64,000 nt of DNA. Origin: Ilyomonas sp965247435 (lineage in GTDB: Bacteria > Bacteroidota > Bacteroidia > Chitinophagales > Chitinophagaceae). Numbering within the stretch: the stretch's first letter is position 1; every line of letters starts with the position of its first letter. Made by a program: the position numbers and the translations under genes. This document shows positions 8,969 to 18,103 of this stretch, piece by piece. Under the pieces are notes generated by a model. It saw only the letters and a list, made by a program, of their open reading frames with translations. It searched no databases and was not told the origin of the DNA. The stretch spans positions 2,294,001 through 2,358,000 of the forward strand of contig OZ252019.1 in the NCBI GenBank assembly GCA_965247435.1. The letters are read 5' to 3'.

Positions 8969-9293
8969 ATACACATGCCTTGGTTTAGTAAACTATAATA
9001 AAAAGGAATGACAATCCGTTTATTACAATAATTAAATATTAGCTTCCAACCAATTTCATTTAGCCTTTAATTTTTCATCTGCATACAGGTTAATATACAG
9101 CGGTAAGCTTTCTCCATGTAACCCCCCGCTCCTCCTGTTCTTAGCGGTAAAAAATCCGGTACTTTATTTAATAATACTTATAGCAACACAGCCTGAAAGC
9201 ACAATGCAATGAGACTAAAATACCTTACTTTTTTGCGTTCCAACGTTCTTTTCATGAACAGTAATATATTTTCAGGCTTTACAAAATAAAAAC

Positions 9294-9321
9294 TTGGCAA
9301 ATACATTTCTTCACATCTTTG
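9294..9321 (+). promoter_or_regulatory. Promoter of pepP, nearly leaderless
   Basis: A TTG at 9294-9296 is followed after 17 bp by CATCTTTG at 9314-9321 (one mismatch to TAnnTTTG), then GCGGC and the pepP ATG at 9326. The minus-7 box ends 4 bp before the start codon. Confidence 0.5.
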
Positions 9322-9325
9322 CGGC

Positions 9326-10615
9326 ATGAAACACTTACCTATCAGCAATACCTTATTTACCCAAAACAGGCAGCGTTTTATACAGGAAATGCAACCCAAC
9401 AGCATTGCCATTTTTAATAGTAATGATGAAATGCCTTCCAATGGCGATGCGATCTACCGGTTTGTCCAAAATAGTGATCTGTACTGGTTGTGCGGCATCG
9501 GGCAGGAAGATACGATGCTCATTTTTTACCCGGATAATCCGGATACGAAACACCGGGAAGTATTGGTATTACTGCGGCCAAACGAATTGAAAGAGAAATG
9601 GGACGGCAGGCGCCTGCGCGCCGAAGAAGGTAAAGTTATCTCCGGCATGGAGAAAGTGATCTGGCTGGATACATTGCCGGCACTGCTGCAGGTATGGATG
9701 CATACGGCAGATACCATTTATCTGAATACCAACGAAAACGACCGCAAGAGCAACCCAATACAAACACGCGATTACCGGTTTGTGGAGGAAATGAAAGCAC
9801 AATACCCGCTGCATAAGTATGAGCGCAGCGCGAAAATTATGCGGAAGCTCCGGGCTGTTAAGACCAAAGAAGAAGTAGAAGTAATGCAGGTGGCGATTAA
9901 TATTACAGAAAAGGCATTCCGTCGTTTATTAGGCTTTATTAGGCCGGGCGTAATGGAATATGAAATAGAGGCAGAGATCGTACACGAATTTTTGCGCAAC
10001 CGCGCTAAGGGCGAAGCCTACAACAGCATTATTGCCAGCGGCGACCGGGCCAGAACCCTGCATTATATCTCTAACAACGAGGAATGTAAAGAAGGCGAAA
10101 TGATACTAATGGACTTCGGCGCTTTGTATGGCGGCTACGCAGCCGACCTTACGCGTACGGTGCCCGTGAACGGCAAATTTACGCCACGGCAGAAAGAAGT
10201 TTACAATGCCTGCCTGCACCTGCACAACTATTGCAAATCGTTGCTGAAACCGGGCATTACTATATTGGAATACCACGAAAAGGTGGGTGATGAAGCAACG
10301 GACCAGTTTATAAAAATAGGGTTGCTAAAAAAAGAAGACGTGCAGAATGAGGATAAAGACAACCGTGCTTACAGCAAATATTTGTACCATGGCATTTCTC
10401 ATCATTTGGGAGTGGATGTACACGACTTGGGCACTAAAACAGAACCCTTGCAGCCGGGTATGTTGCTAACGGTAGAGCCGGGCATTTATATTGAGGAAGA
10501 GCAATTGGGCGTGCGCATAGAAAACAACGTCTGGATAACAGAAAGTGGCAATATAGATTTAATGAAAAACATACCGGTTACGATTGAGGAGATTGAAGCA
10601 TTAATGAAAAGATAA
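9326..10615 (+). CDS. pepP: Xaa-Pro aminopeptidase (aminopeptidase P, M24B)
   Basis: 429 residues. An N-terminal AMP_N/creatinase-like domain (about 5-150) precedes the pita-bread metallopeptidase domain (about 175-425). The dinuclear metal ligands are all visible: Asp263 in LMDFGALYGG, Asp274 in YAADLTRT, a His in GISHHLGVDVHD (359/360), Glu384 in LTVEPGIY and Glu399 in GVRIEN. It cleaves the N-terminal residue before proline in the cytosol. Its TAA overlaps the ATG of pssA by one base, so the two are co-transcribed. Confidence 0.93.
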   Translation: MKHLPISNTLFTQNRQRFIQEMQPNSIAIFNSNDEMPSNGDAIYRFVQNSDLYWLCGIGQEDTMLIFYPDNPDTKHREVLVLLRPNELKEKWDGRRLRAEEGKVISGMEKVIWLDTLPALLQVWMHTADTIYLNTNENDRKSNPIQTRDYRFVEEMKAQYPLHKYERSAKIMRKLRAVKTKEEVEVMQVAINITEKAFRRLLGFIRPGVMEYEIEAEIVHEFLRNRAKGEAYNSIIASGDRARTLHYISNNEECKEGEMILMDFGALYGGYAADLTRTVPVNGKFTPRQKEVYNACLHLHNYCKSLLKPGITILEYHEKVGDEATDQFIKIGLLKKEDVQNEDKDNRAYSKYLYHGISHHLGVDVHDLGTKTEPLQPGMLLTVEPGIYIEEEQLGVRIENNVWITESGNIDLMKNIPVTIEEIEALMKR

Positions 10616-11430
10616 TGAAGCAAATACCAAATTTATTAACGCTGCTCAATCTTGTTTTCGGATGCCTTGCAATTGTGTGCGTGTTACAATCGGGACTTAC
10701 TTTCACCACTGATGAAAACGGGCAAAGCCTGGTCGTTTTACCCGAACAAATGTACCGGGCCTCCGTATTTGTTGGCTGCGCTGCCATTATAGATTTTTTG
10801 GATGGCTTTGTGGCGAGGTTATTCAAAGCGTCGTCCGCGATGGGTGCGCAGTTGGATTCGTTGAGCGATGTAGTGAGCTTTGGTGTTGCGCCGGGGTTGA
10901 TTATCTACGAGTTTTTACGCCTTAGCTTTTCCCAACAGGAAAACGGCTTGAATGTAAGCGCAGCGTGGCTTTTACCGGCATTCATTATTCCTTGTGCCGG
11001 GGCGTACCGGCTGGCGAGGTTTAATATAAACAGTACAGTGCAGAGCAGTGGATTTACGGGTGTGCCGATTCCGGCGGCGGGTTTACTGGCAGCGTCCTTT
11101 CCACTCATCTGGTTTTACAGCAATAACAGTTTTGTGGCCACTTTGTTTTTAAATCCATGGTTTTGGTACGGCGTCATTTTGATCATCAGTTATCTAATGG
11201 TTTCCAGGTTGCCGATGCTTGCATTAAAGTTTAAAAATCCATCTTTTCAAACTTTCCTGCCATTTATTATAATTGGCATTATCGCCATAGTAAGCGCTGT
11301 TCTCTGGCAATGGCTGGCGGTGCCGGCAACGTTTATAGCGTATGTAATTATATCTTTATTATTCAAACAAAAAAATATACCCGATGTACAATATCCAAAT
11401 AAAAGTAATGCCATTGAAAGACCTGCTTGA
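10615..11430 (+). CDS. pssA: CDP-diacylglycerol--serine O-phosphatidyltransferase
   Basis: 271 residues, integral membrane. Makes phosphatidylserine, the precursor of phosphatidylethanolamine. The CDP-alcohol phosphatidyltransferase signature DG(x2)AR(x8)G(x3)D(x3)D is complete in DGFVARLFKASSAMGAQLDS followed by LSD. Six or more hydrophobic helices follow, and the N terminus MKQIPNLLTLLNLVFGCLAI is typical of the PssA class. It starts in the last base of the pepP stop codon, and its last 47 bp also encode the start of purS. Confidence 0.93.
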   Translation: MKQIPNLLTLLNLVFGCLAIVCVLQSGLTFTTDENGQSLVVLPEQMYRASVFVGCAAIIDFLDGFVARLFKASSAMGAQLDSLSDVVSFGVAPGLIIYEFLRLSFSQQENGLNVSAAWLLPAFIIPCAGAYRLARFNINSTVQSSGFTGVPIPAAGLLAASFPLIWFYSNNSFVATLFLNPWFWYGVILIISYLMVSRLPMLALKFKNPSFQTFLPFIIIGIIAIVSAVLWQWLAVPATFIAYVIISLLFKQKNIPDVQYPNKSNAIERPA

Positions 11431-11629
11431 TCCGCAGGGAAAAGCGGTACTGGGCGGTTTGCAAAACCTCGGCATTAGTGGTGTGCAGGATGTACGGATT
11501 GGCAAGCACATAACCCTTGCGGTAGATGCTGCCTCCGAAGGCGAAGCGCGGGCGCTTGCAGACAATGCGGCGAGGCAGTTACTGGCCAATCCGGTGATGG
11601 AGTTTTATGAAATAGAGCTGGTTGATTAA
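11384..11629 (+). CDS. purS: Phosphoribosylformylglycinamidine synthase subunit PurS
   Basis: 81 residues, the family length. PurS bridges PurQ and PurL in the purine pathway step from FGAR to FGAM. The sequence has the family pattern IKVMPLKDLLDPQGKAVLGG, then the GVQDVRIGK strand and the C-terminal NPVMEFYEIEL. The start at 11384 is needed to keep the first beta strand, so the 47-bp overlap with pssA in another frame is real. No purQ or purL is nearby. Confidence 0.93.
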   Translation: MYNIQIKVMPLKDLLDPQGKAVLGGLQNLGISGVQDVRIGKHITLAVDAASEGEARALADNAARQLLANPVMEFYEIELVD

Positions 11630-11679
11630 TCTAATAAGTGGTAACAGGAAAAGTAATAATTTGATATTTTAAAATAAGC

Positions 11680-12345
11680 ATGCTTCACCTTGTTCCTACG
11701 CCGCTTGGCAATCTGAAAGATATTACCCTCCGGTCGCTGGAGGTATTACAGACTACAGACGTGATACTATGTGAAGACACACGCACTTCTTCCAAACTGC
11801 TGCAGCATTACGGAATCAACAAACCGCTTTCGCCCTATCACCAGCACAACGAGCATAAAATTGTACAACATATTGTAGATCAACTGTTGGGTGGCAAAAA
11901 CTTTGCACTTATCACCGATGCCGGCACGCCGGGCATTTCCGATCCTGCATTTTTACTGGTGCGTGAGTGCATCAAAAACAATATTAAGGTAGAATGTCTC
12001 CCCGGCGCCACGGCCTTTGTACCGGCGCTAGTCAACAGCGGCCTGCCGATCAACCGCTTCACGTTTGAAGGCTTTCTGCCCCTGAAAAAAGGAAGGCAAA
12101 CCCTGCTTACAAAACTTGCAACGGAAGAGCGTACCATGGTGTTTTATGAAAGCCCGGTGCGCCTTGTAAAAACCCTGGCGGATATTGCGCAATATTTTGG
12201 TACTGAAAGGAGATGCAGTGTAAGCCGGGAGCTTACCAAAATGTTTGAGGAAAATAAGAGTGGGACTTTGCAGGAAGTTGAAGATTATTTTAAACAAAAA
12301 GAAGTACGCGGCGAAATTGTAATTGTGGTGCAGGGTTGTATCTGA
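11680..12345 (+). CDS. rsmI: 16S rRNA (cytidine1402-2'-O)-methyltransferase
   Basis: 221 residues. Tetrapyrrole-methylase-fold SAM enzyme that 2'-O-methylates C1402 in the ribosomal decoding site. Diagnostic motifs are LVPTPLGNLKDITLRSLEVL at the N terminus, CEDTRTSSKLLQHYGI, LITDAGTPGISDPAFLLV and FVPALVNSGLP. It is somewhat shorter than E. coli RsmI (286) because the C-terminal domain is reduced, as is usual in Bacteroidota. It is the last gene before the polysaccharide locus. Confidence 0.93.
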   Translation: MLHLVPTPLGNLKDITLRSLEVLQTTDVILCEDTRTSSKLLQHYGINKPLSPYHQHNEHKIVQHIVDQLLGGKNFALITDAGTPGISDPAFLLVRECIKNNIKVECLPGATAFVPALVNSGLPINRFTFEGFLPLKKGRQTLLTKLATEERTMVFYESPVRLVKTLADIAQYFGTERRCSVSRELTKMFEENKSGTLQEVEDYFKQKEVRGEIVIVVQGCI

Positions 12346-12520
12346 TACGCTTTTCATTTAATATGGCCGGCCGGATTTCTGCTTTCCTGTTTACTCCACC
12401 TTATTTATGCTGCTTTGCTTATCAATACCTGTAAAAGGGAGTAATGTACATACAGCTTTTTATAAAAACAGATTTCGCCTTAAGTTCTGCTTAATAGGTT
12501 TTTTGTACGTTTTTGAAACA

Positions 12521-12528
12521 TATATTTG
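12521..12528 (+). promoter_or_regulatory. Minus-7 element of the polysaccharide operon promoter
   Basis: TATATTTG is an exact TAnnTTTG match, 5 bp before the ATG at 12534. A TTG at 12503-12505 is 15 bp upstream, slightly closer than usual for a minus-33 box. The element overlaps the alternative TTG start of the Wza-like gene, which argues for the ATG start. The 167 bp between rsmI and this gene are otherwise featureless apart from a GGCCGGCC palindrome near 12365. Confidence 0.5.
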
Positions 12529-12533
12529 TATGG

Positions 12534-13316
12534 ATGGAATATGATTTCAAAACGGGAGTTGGGTGTTGCCTGCTGTTACTTTTTTTTGGCATTACCTTGT
12601 TGCCGGCTTGTATCAACACCAAAAACGTAACCTATTTCAACAACCTGCCAGACTCACTGCAGATTCAATTGCTAAAGCTTAAGCCTCCCCCGCAGCTTAT
12701 ACAGGTAAACGATATTTTGACGGTTACGATTGGTGGCGAAAATGAAAAGTCGGTAGCCTACATTAACCAATTTTTTGGTGGCAGTACAGCCGGTACGGGA
12801 GGTGGTGGTTTACAAAGTGTTGTGGACATCAGCGGCACTATTGAACTGCCGAAAATAGGCAGGCTGAGAGTGGAAGGTTTAACAAGAGATTCAGCAAGGG
12901 AAATAATCCGTACTGCATACGCAGCATACCTGAAAGATCCAATTGTAAATGTAACTTTCGGCAACTTCCGGTACACAATTTTAGGCGAGGTGCGCAGCCC
13001 CGGCTATTATGCAACACCGAATGAAAAACTGAATGTTTTTGAAGCCATCGCGCAGGCCGGCGACATGACGCCGTATGCAAAAAAAGACAATGTAAAAATA
13101 ATACGGGAAGTAAACGGAGACCGGCGGGTTATCAGCCTGAATGTTAATGATAAAGCGATCCTGAACTCGCCCGATTATTATATTCAGCGCTATGATGTGA
13201 TTTATGTGGAGCCGCAGAAACAACGTTATTTTTCCGACAACTTCAGCCGTTCAACGGCAATTTTAGGGGCTGTATCCAGCCTCGCTGCTTTATTGATTAT
13301 CGTACTTAGAAAATAG
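12534..13316 (+). CDS. Polysaccharide export outer-membrane lipoprotein, Wza/OPX-like
   Basis: 260 residues from the ATG at 12534. A longer frame opening with TTG at 12513 would run through the minus-7 promoter box. The signal peptide ends in the lipobox LLPAC (Cys26), so it is a lipoprotein. A Poly_export domain (QLIQVNDILTVTIGGENE and ISGTIELPKIGRLRVEGLTRDSAREIIRTAY) is followed by SLBB domains (ILGEVRSPGYYATPNEKLNVFEAIAQAGDM). A C-terminal hydrophobic helix (about 237-256) is followed by RK. It would form the export portal with the Wzc-like kinase encoded 2 bp downstream. Confidence 0.9.
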   Translation: MEYDFKTGVGCCLLLLFFGITLLPACINTKNVTYFNNLPDSLQIQLLKLKPPPQLIQVNDILTVTIGGENEKSVAYINQFFGGSTAGTGGGGLQSVVDISGTIELPKIGRLRVEGLTRDSAREIIRTAYAAYLKDPIVNVTFGNFRYTILGEVRSPGYYATPNEKLNVFEAIAQAGDMTPYAKKDNVKIIREVNGDRRVISLNVNDKAILNSPDYYIQRYDVIYVEPQKQRYFSDNFSRSTAILGAVSSLAALLIIVLRK

Positions 13317-13318
13317 AT

Positions 13319-15694
13319 ATGATTTACCCGGGTAGTGAAACTGAAACGGAACTGACTGTACTATCAAAAAACCAATTTGATATTAAGAAGTTTTTGTTCA
13401 GGCTGTTCCGGTACCTGCCCTGGATCATCGCTTCGGTTTTAACTGCCTATTTTATTGGCCGGTTGTACCTGCGCTATACCCCGGAACTCCACCGGATCAC
13501 TGCTGATCTGCTGATTAAAGACGAGGACGAAGCATCTTCGGATTACAAAATTTTACGGGAATTAGGAGTAGTGCCCGGCACCAAAGAAGTGCAGAACCAG
13601 ATTGATATTCTGCAGTCGTACGGCCTCATGAAAGACATCGTGGACTCGCTCAGGCTGCAGATAAATATCTCTACCGAAGGCCGTATTGCTTCTACGCCGT
13701 TATATGGCGCTGCCTTGCCTGTAAAAATGCATATCATCGCTGTTGATGATAGCATAGTGGCAGTAAATACCGGCACGTATAAACTAAAAATATTTAATAA
13801 CAGGTTCGCATTGGCGCAGGAAAAAGAAATCCGCTACTACCAGTACGGCGATATTTTATCCCTTAATGGCTACCGTTTTTTCTTTACAAAAAACCCTGGC
13901 GCCAAGCCTTCAGACATTACCTATATTTTGTCTTTTCTCGATCCGCAGTCATTGGCTAAAACCTTGTCGCGGGCAGTGGATGTACGTAAGTTAAATGATA
14001 TGGGCGGCATTATTGCCATCAGTATGCTGGATGAAAATCCAAAGCGCGGAATGGATGTGTTAAACACGCTGATCCGGACATTTAATACGGCCGGCGTAAC
14101 CGACAAAAATGTGGTAGGATTAAAAACTATGCATTTTTTGAATGAGCGCATTGATACTGTAGCCCAGGAATTGAAAGGCATAGAATTACAGGCTGAAAGG
14201 TTTAAGAGCAGCAATAAAATAACAGACCAGTCTAATGCAGGCAACGAATACCTGGGCCAGGTGATGAGTTACGATAATTTAGGCATTACCCAGAAATCTG
14301 AAATAGAACTGCTGGAGTCGCTGGAAAAATTTATCAGAAACTCTAAAAGCTTTACAGACATTATTCCTTCCGGCAATACGCTTACCGAGCCTACTTTACT
14401 AAAGCTGATTGATCAGTATAATACGGCTGTGCTTGACTACCAGAACCAGTTGCAGGTAAGCACTGAAAAAGATCCTTCCGTAGCCCGGATCAGAATTGAT
14501 TTAGGAGAATTAAAGAGTAATATTCTTAAAAATATCCAAAGCATCAAATCGGCATACACTACCCGCATCAGCCAGATTCAATCAACCAAAAACAACTTTG
14601 AATCGCTGCTGGCCGGTGTGCCCGAAAAAGAACGGGAGCTGCTGAGCATGAAACGCCAGATCAGCGTAAAAGAACAGCTTTATCTCTATCTGTTGCAAAA
14701 GCGGGAAGAAACAGACCTTGCGCTCAGTTCAAACATCAACAACACGCGTGTAATTGATTCGGCGTTTGATGAAGGCATCTCTTCGCCCAACAAATCGCAG
14801 GTGCTGCTGATCAGTTTATTAATTGGCCTTATAGCGCCGGTTGTAGTGATCGTTTTAGCAGATTTTTTTAATAATAAAATACGGGACAAAAGCCAGATTG
14901 AAGAGGGCACAAGAACGCCAATCATTGGAGAATTGTCTTTTGATAAGAAGAACCAGAGCGCAGTTATTCATTCCAAAAGCCGCAGTATTATTGCCGAGCA
15001 ACTACGGCTTATCAGGAGTAATTTCAATTACCTGAGTGGCGACCATGCAATTAAAAATATCCTGGTTACTTCTTTCATGAGTGGCGAGGGTAAAAGTTTT
15101 GTATCAATTAATCTTGCCGCTACCATGGCAACCGGTGATACTAAAGTATTGCTGTTGGAAGTGGATTTGCGCAAGCCGAAATTTGCGAAATATTTAAACC
15201 TGCAGCCACAGTATGGACTAACTGACCTGATTGTAGCAGACCTTCCATTTACCAAAGCAATTACCCGCACGTCTCAACTACCGGACGTGGATATTATTAC
15301 TTCCGGCACCATACCGCCCAATCCGCATGAATTGCTGATAAGTAAAAAGCTGCGGAAAGTATTGAGCGAACTACAACAGCATTACGATATAATTATTATG
15401 GATTCTTCACCCGCGGGGCTGGTAGCGGATACGTATGCACTGGAAGATTTTGCCGATCTTACGCTTTTTATTTTGCGCCAGAAATACTCCTACAGCACTA
15501 CTGTAAAATTCGTAGATACTTTATACCAGGAGAAGAAATTTAAACAGGCAGGAATTGTAGTTAACGGTATTACCGACATGAAGAGTTTTGGCTATGGTTA
15601 CGGCTATAGTTATGGCTATTATTACAGCGATAGCTATTACGGAAATACAGAAAAAAGAAATTTGCTGGCCAGGCTGCTTTTTCGAAAAGGGTAA
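13319..15694 (+). CDS. Wzc-like polysaccharide co-polymerase with tyrosine autokinase domain
   Basis: 791 residues. A Wzz-type chain-length domain with a membrane helix near 34-50 and a long periplasmic coiled-coil region is closed by a second helix (LLISLLIGLIAPVVVIVLAD). The cytoplasmic BY-kinase domain has Walker A SGEGKS (588-593), Walker A' VDLRKPK (from 615) and Walker B IIIMDSSP (691-698). The C-terminal tail has nine tyrosines within residues 759-774 (YGYGYSYGYYY core), the autophosphorylation cluster. It controls polymer length and export with the Wza-like protein, and the phosphatase at 44196 is its likely antagonist. Confidence 0.93.
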   Translation: MIYPGSETETELTVLSKNQFDIKKFLFRLFRYLPWIIASVLTAYFIGRLYLRYTPELHRITADLLIKDEDEASSDYKILRELGVVPGTKEVQNQIDILQSYGLMKDIVDSLRLQINISTEGRIASTPLYGAALPVKMHIIAVDDSIVAVNTGTYKLKIFNNRFALAQEKEIRYYQYGDILSLNGYRFFFTKNPGAKPSDITYILSFLDPQSLAKTLSRAVDVRKLNDMGGIIAISMLDENPKRGMDVLNTLIRTFNTAGVTDKNVVGLKTMHFLNERIDTVAQELKGIELQAERFKSSNKITDQSNAGNEYLGQVMSYDNLGITQKSEIELLESLEKFIRNSKSFTDIIPSGNTLTEPTLLKLIDQYNTAVLDYQNQLQVSTEKDPSVARIRIDLGELKSNILKNIQSIKSAYTTRISQIQSTKNNFESLLAGVPEKERELLSMKRQISVKEQLYLYLLQKREETDLALSSNINNTRVIDSAFDEGISSPNKSQVLLISLLIGLIAPVVVIVLADFFNNKIRDKSQIEEGTRTPIIGELSFDKKNQSAVIHSKSRSIIAEQLRLIRSNFNYLSGDHAIKNILVTSFMSGEGKSFVSINLAATMATGDTKVLLLEVDLRKPKFAKYLNLQPQYGLTDLIVADLPFTKAITRTSQLPDVDIITSGTIPPNPHELLISKKLRKVLSELQQHYDIIIMDSSPAGLVADTYALEDFADLTLFILRQKYSYSTTVKFVDTLYQEKKFKQAGIVVNGITDMKSFGYGYGYSYGYYYSDSYYGNTEKRNLLARLLFRKG

Positions 15695-15724
15695 CGGTAT
15701 TTAAAGCATTTATTTATTCAGGCA

Positions 15725-15743
15725 CATTCACACTATGTGAGTG
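15725..15743 (+). promoter_or_regulatory. Inverted repeat upstream of upxY
   Basis: CATTCACA and TGTGAGTG form an 8-bp stem with one wobble pair and a CTA loop, 29 bp before the upxY ATG. With only a 3-nt loop it could be an RNA hairpin or a dyad operator. It overlaps the alternative GTG start at 15737. Confidence 0.3.
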
Positions 15744-15772
15744 ACGTGGCGAAGCTTTGCAACAATAGGTTT

Positions 15773-16294
15773 ATGGATGAAAATGAAAAACACTGGTACG
15801 CAGTATATACCCGTCCGCGGTCGGAAAAAAAAGTGGATGCGCTGCTGCAACAAAAAATGATTGAAAGCTGGTGCCCGGTGCAAAAAGTACAGCGGCAATG
15901 GAGCGACCGGAAAAAAATAGTACTGGAGCCTTTGTTTACATCCTACGTATTTGTACACATTACCGAAACACAGCGCCTCGCTGTTTTACAAACGGCCGGT
16001 GTATTAAACTATGTGCATTATTTGGGCAAGCCAGCCGTTATACGCGAAGAAGAAATAAAGCTGGTAAAGTCGTTCTTCAACGAGCCGGATGCCGCAATCA
16101 CTACACAATCCTGGGAGTCGCTCGGGGAAGATATTAAAGTGCAGATCACCGGTGGGCTTTTCCTGCATAATACCGGCACCATTGTAAAAAGCGGTAAAAA
16201 AAGATTGTATGTACGGCTGGAAAGTTTAGGCCAGGTAATGGTGGTGGAGTTTCCTGCCAATTATGTAAAGCCCGTCGGGTTAGGATTGTTTTAA
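15773..16294 (+). CDS. UpxY family transcription antiterminator (NusG-like)
   Basis: 173 residues from the ATG at 15773. The protein opens MDENEKHWYAVYTRPRSEKK, the normal UpxY N terminus; a GTG at 15737 would add 12 atypical residues. The NGN domain (about 7-100) contains YVFVHI and VLNYVHYLGKPAVI. The C-terminal KOW-like part includes GGLFLHNTGTIVKSGKKRLYV. UpxY proteins act in cis to let RNA polymerase read through long capsule operons. Here it is the third gene of the locus rather than the first. Confidence 0.88.
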   Translation: MDENEKHWYAVYTRPRSEKKVDALLQQKMIESWCPVQKVQRQWSDRKKIVLEPLFTSYVFVHITETQRLAVLQTAGVLNYVHYLGKPAVIREEEIKLVKSFFNEPDAAITTQSWESLGEDIKVQITGGLFLHNTGTIVKSGKKRLYVRLESLGQVMVVEFPANYVKPVGLGLF

Positions 16295-16353
16295 GTGGAA
16301 GTTGTAAAAGCAAAGATTCGGAAATCCATGATTGTGTTATCTATCTTATTAAA

Positions 16354-17046
16354 ATGATTTTAGGAACGATCTGTTGCCGCGGCGGGTCCAAAGGCGTGCC
16401 TGGCAAGAATATTAAGTTATTAAACGGCAAACCGCTGATTGCTTATACCATTGAAACGGCAAAGCGCTCTATGCTGTTAAGCGATGTGATCATTTCTACA
16501 GATGACGATGCGATAGCTGCTGCTGCACTGCGGTACAATGGCAAAGTACCTTTCCTGCGGCCGGCTAACCTGGCAACAGATGCCGCCTCCAAGTGGCCGG
16601 TTTTTTTACATGCTATAGAGCAGTATGAAGCACTAACCGGCAGGGAGGTAGCCTATATCGTGGATATGGACGTAACGGTGCCCTTAAAAAACGCAACCGA
16701 CATTGATGGCGCTATACAAATGGCGCTTGATAACCGGGACACAGATGTTGTAATTACGGGTTATGAAGCAGACAAAAACCCTTTTTTTAATATGATGGAG
16801 GTTGGCAAAAACGGTTATGCCACTATTGTGAAACGTCTCGAAGAACCGGTTGTCCGCAGGCAGGATGCACCTAAAGTGTTCAGTTTATCAGGGGCTGCAT
16901 TTGTAATAAAAAAATCGGCGCTGTACAACTATGCGCACTGGAGCCAGGCGATATGTAAAGTATATGAAATGCCGAGATCAAGAGCTTTGGATATAGACGA
17001 AGAAATAGATTTTGAATTGATAAAACTGTTGCAACATCGTGGTTGA
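16354..17046 (+). CDS. neuA: Acylneuraminate cytidylyltransferase (CMP-sialic acid synthetase)
   Basis: 230 residues. Activates sialic acid with CTP to CMP-sialic acid. The nucleotide-binding motif CRGGSKGVPGKNI lies at 8-20; ISTDDDAIA, DMDVTVPLKNATDID and FSLSGAAFVIKK follow, and DIDEEIDFELIK near the end is the family metal-site pattern. Its TGA lies 13 bp before the preferred neuB start. The same family also activates legionaminic and pseudaminic acid, but the neighbouring neuB and neuC types favour N-acetylneuraminic acid. Confidence 0.88.
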   Translation: MILGTICCRGGSKGVPGKNIKLLNGKPLIAYTIETAKRSMLLSDVIISTDDDAIAAAALRYNGKVPFLRPANLATDAASKWPVFLHAIEQYEALTGREVAYIVDMDVTVPLKNATDIDGAIQMALDNRDTDVVITGYEADKNPFFNMMEVGKNGYATIVKRLEEPVVRRQDAPKVFSLSGAAFVIKKSALYNYAHWSQAICKVYEMPRSRALDIDEEIDFELIKLLQHRG

Positions 17047-17059
17047 GCAGCATAAGAAA

Positions 17060-18103
17060 ATGAGTCCTTTTTTTGAAATAGCGGGAAGGAAAATCGGTTA
17101 CGATTATAAGCCTTTGGTGATTGCCGAAATTGGCATTAATCACGAAGGCTCACTGGATACCGCCATGCAAATGGTGGATGCAGCCTATGAAGCTGGCGTA
17201 GAAATAGTAAAACACCAGACGCATATTGTAGAAGATGAAATGAGCAGCGCCGCTAAAAGAACGATTCCTGGTAATGCGGATATAAGCATTTATGAAATTA
17301 TGCGCCGTTGTTCTTTAACTGAGGATGAAGAATGGGAAATGAAGCAGTACACCGAGAGAAAAGGCATGCTATTTATCTCCACGCCTTTTAGCCGCGCTGC
17401 TGCCAACCGCCTGCATAAGTGGGATGTGCCTGCTTATAAGATTGGCAGCGGCGAATGCAACAATTATCCATTAGTAGAGCATATTGCTGCTTTCGGCAAA
17501 CCGGTAATCCTGAGCACCGGAATGAATACAATGGAAAGCATTACCAAAGCAGTTTCTATTCTACAAAAATACAAAGTCCCTTTTGCATTGTTACATACGA
17601 CGAACCTCTATCCTACTCCTGATCATTTGGTTCGGCTGGGTGCTATCACGCAGTTGCAGCAAGCCTTTCCGGATGCCGTTATTGGTTTAAGCGATCATAC
17701 AACAACCAATTACGCCTGCTTTGGCGCCGTTGCTTTGGGCGCGTCAGTACTGGAGCGTCATTTTACCGATAGCATGAGCCGGCCGGGACCGGATATTGTT
17801 TGCAGTATGGATGTGCAGGCTTGCAAAGAACTGATAGAAGGCGCAACTATTTTGCAGCAGCAGCGCGGCGGTACCAAAGCGCCCGCAGCCGAAGAACAGG
17901 TAACGATTGATTTTGCATTTGCGACTGTTTGTACTATCAAGTCCATTAAAGCCGGCGAAGTGTTTACCGAAGACAATATTTGGGTAAAGCGCCCTGGCAA
18001 AGACGGTATTTTAGCAGAAGACTATAAAAGCGTTTTGGGTAAAAAAGCAACGATAGATATTCCTGTTGACGAGCAGATTTCATGGAGCAACATTCAACCA
18101 TAA
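17060..18103 (+). CDS. neuB: N-acetylneuraminate synthase
   Basis: 347 residues from the ATG at 17060; a GTG at 17039 would add seven residues overlapping neuA. Condenses ManNAc with phosphoenolpyruvate to Neu5Ac. TIM-barrel motifs are IAEIGINHEGSL, EIVKHQTHIVEDEMS, FISTPFSRAAA, KIGSGECNNYP, ILSTGMNTMES, GLSDHT and ERHFTDSMSRPGPDIVCSM. The C-terminal SAF/antifreeze-like domain runs from about 290. KHQTHIVEDEMS, IPGNADISIYEIM and GSGECNNYP are, from memory, the pattern of the meningococcal Neu5Ac synthase rather than LegI or PseI. Cytosolic. Confidence 0.92.
   Translation: MSPFFEIAGRKIGYDYKPLVIAEIGINHEGSLDTAMQMVDAAYEAGVEIVKHQTHIVEDEMSSAAKRTIPGNADISIYEIMRRCSLTEDEEWEMKQYTERKGMLFISTPFSRAAANRLHKWDVPAYKIGSGECNNYPLVEHIAAFGKPVILSTGMNTMESITKAVSILQKYKVPFALLHTTNLYPTPDHLVRLGAITQLQQAFPDAVIGLSDHTTTNYACFGAVALGASVLERHFTDSMSRPGPDIVCSMDVQACKELIEGATILQQQRGGTKAPAAEEQVTIDFAFATVCTIKSIKAGEVFTEDNIWVKRPGKDGILAEDYKSVLGKKATIDIPVDEQISWSNIQP

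Larger units (their letters stand above)
8839..9325. other. 487-bp intergenic region
   Basis: Contains the terminator at 8927-8968 and the pepP promoter at 9294-9321. Between them the DNA is AT-rich and stop-filled in all plus-strand frames. The only longer minus-strand reading frame (9178-9441) runs antisense into pepP and shows no family pattern. I see nothing else. Confidence 0.6.

Noticed and set aside
12513..12533. TTG start for the Wza-like gene
   Set aside because: The extra seven codons run through a perfect minus-7 promoter box, and the ATG at 12534 gives a normal lipoprotein signal peptide.
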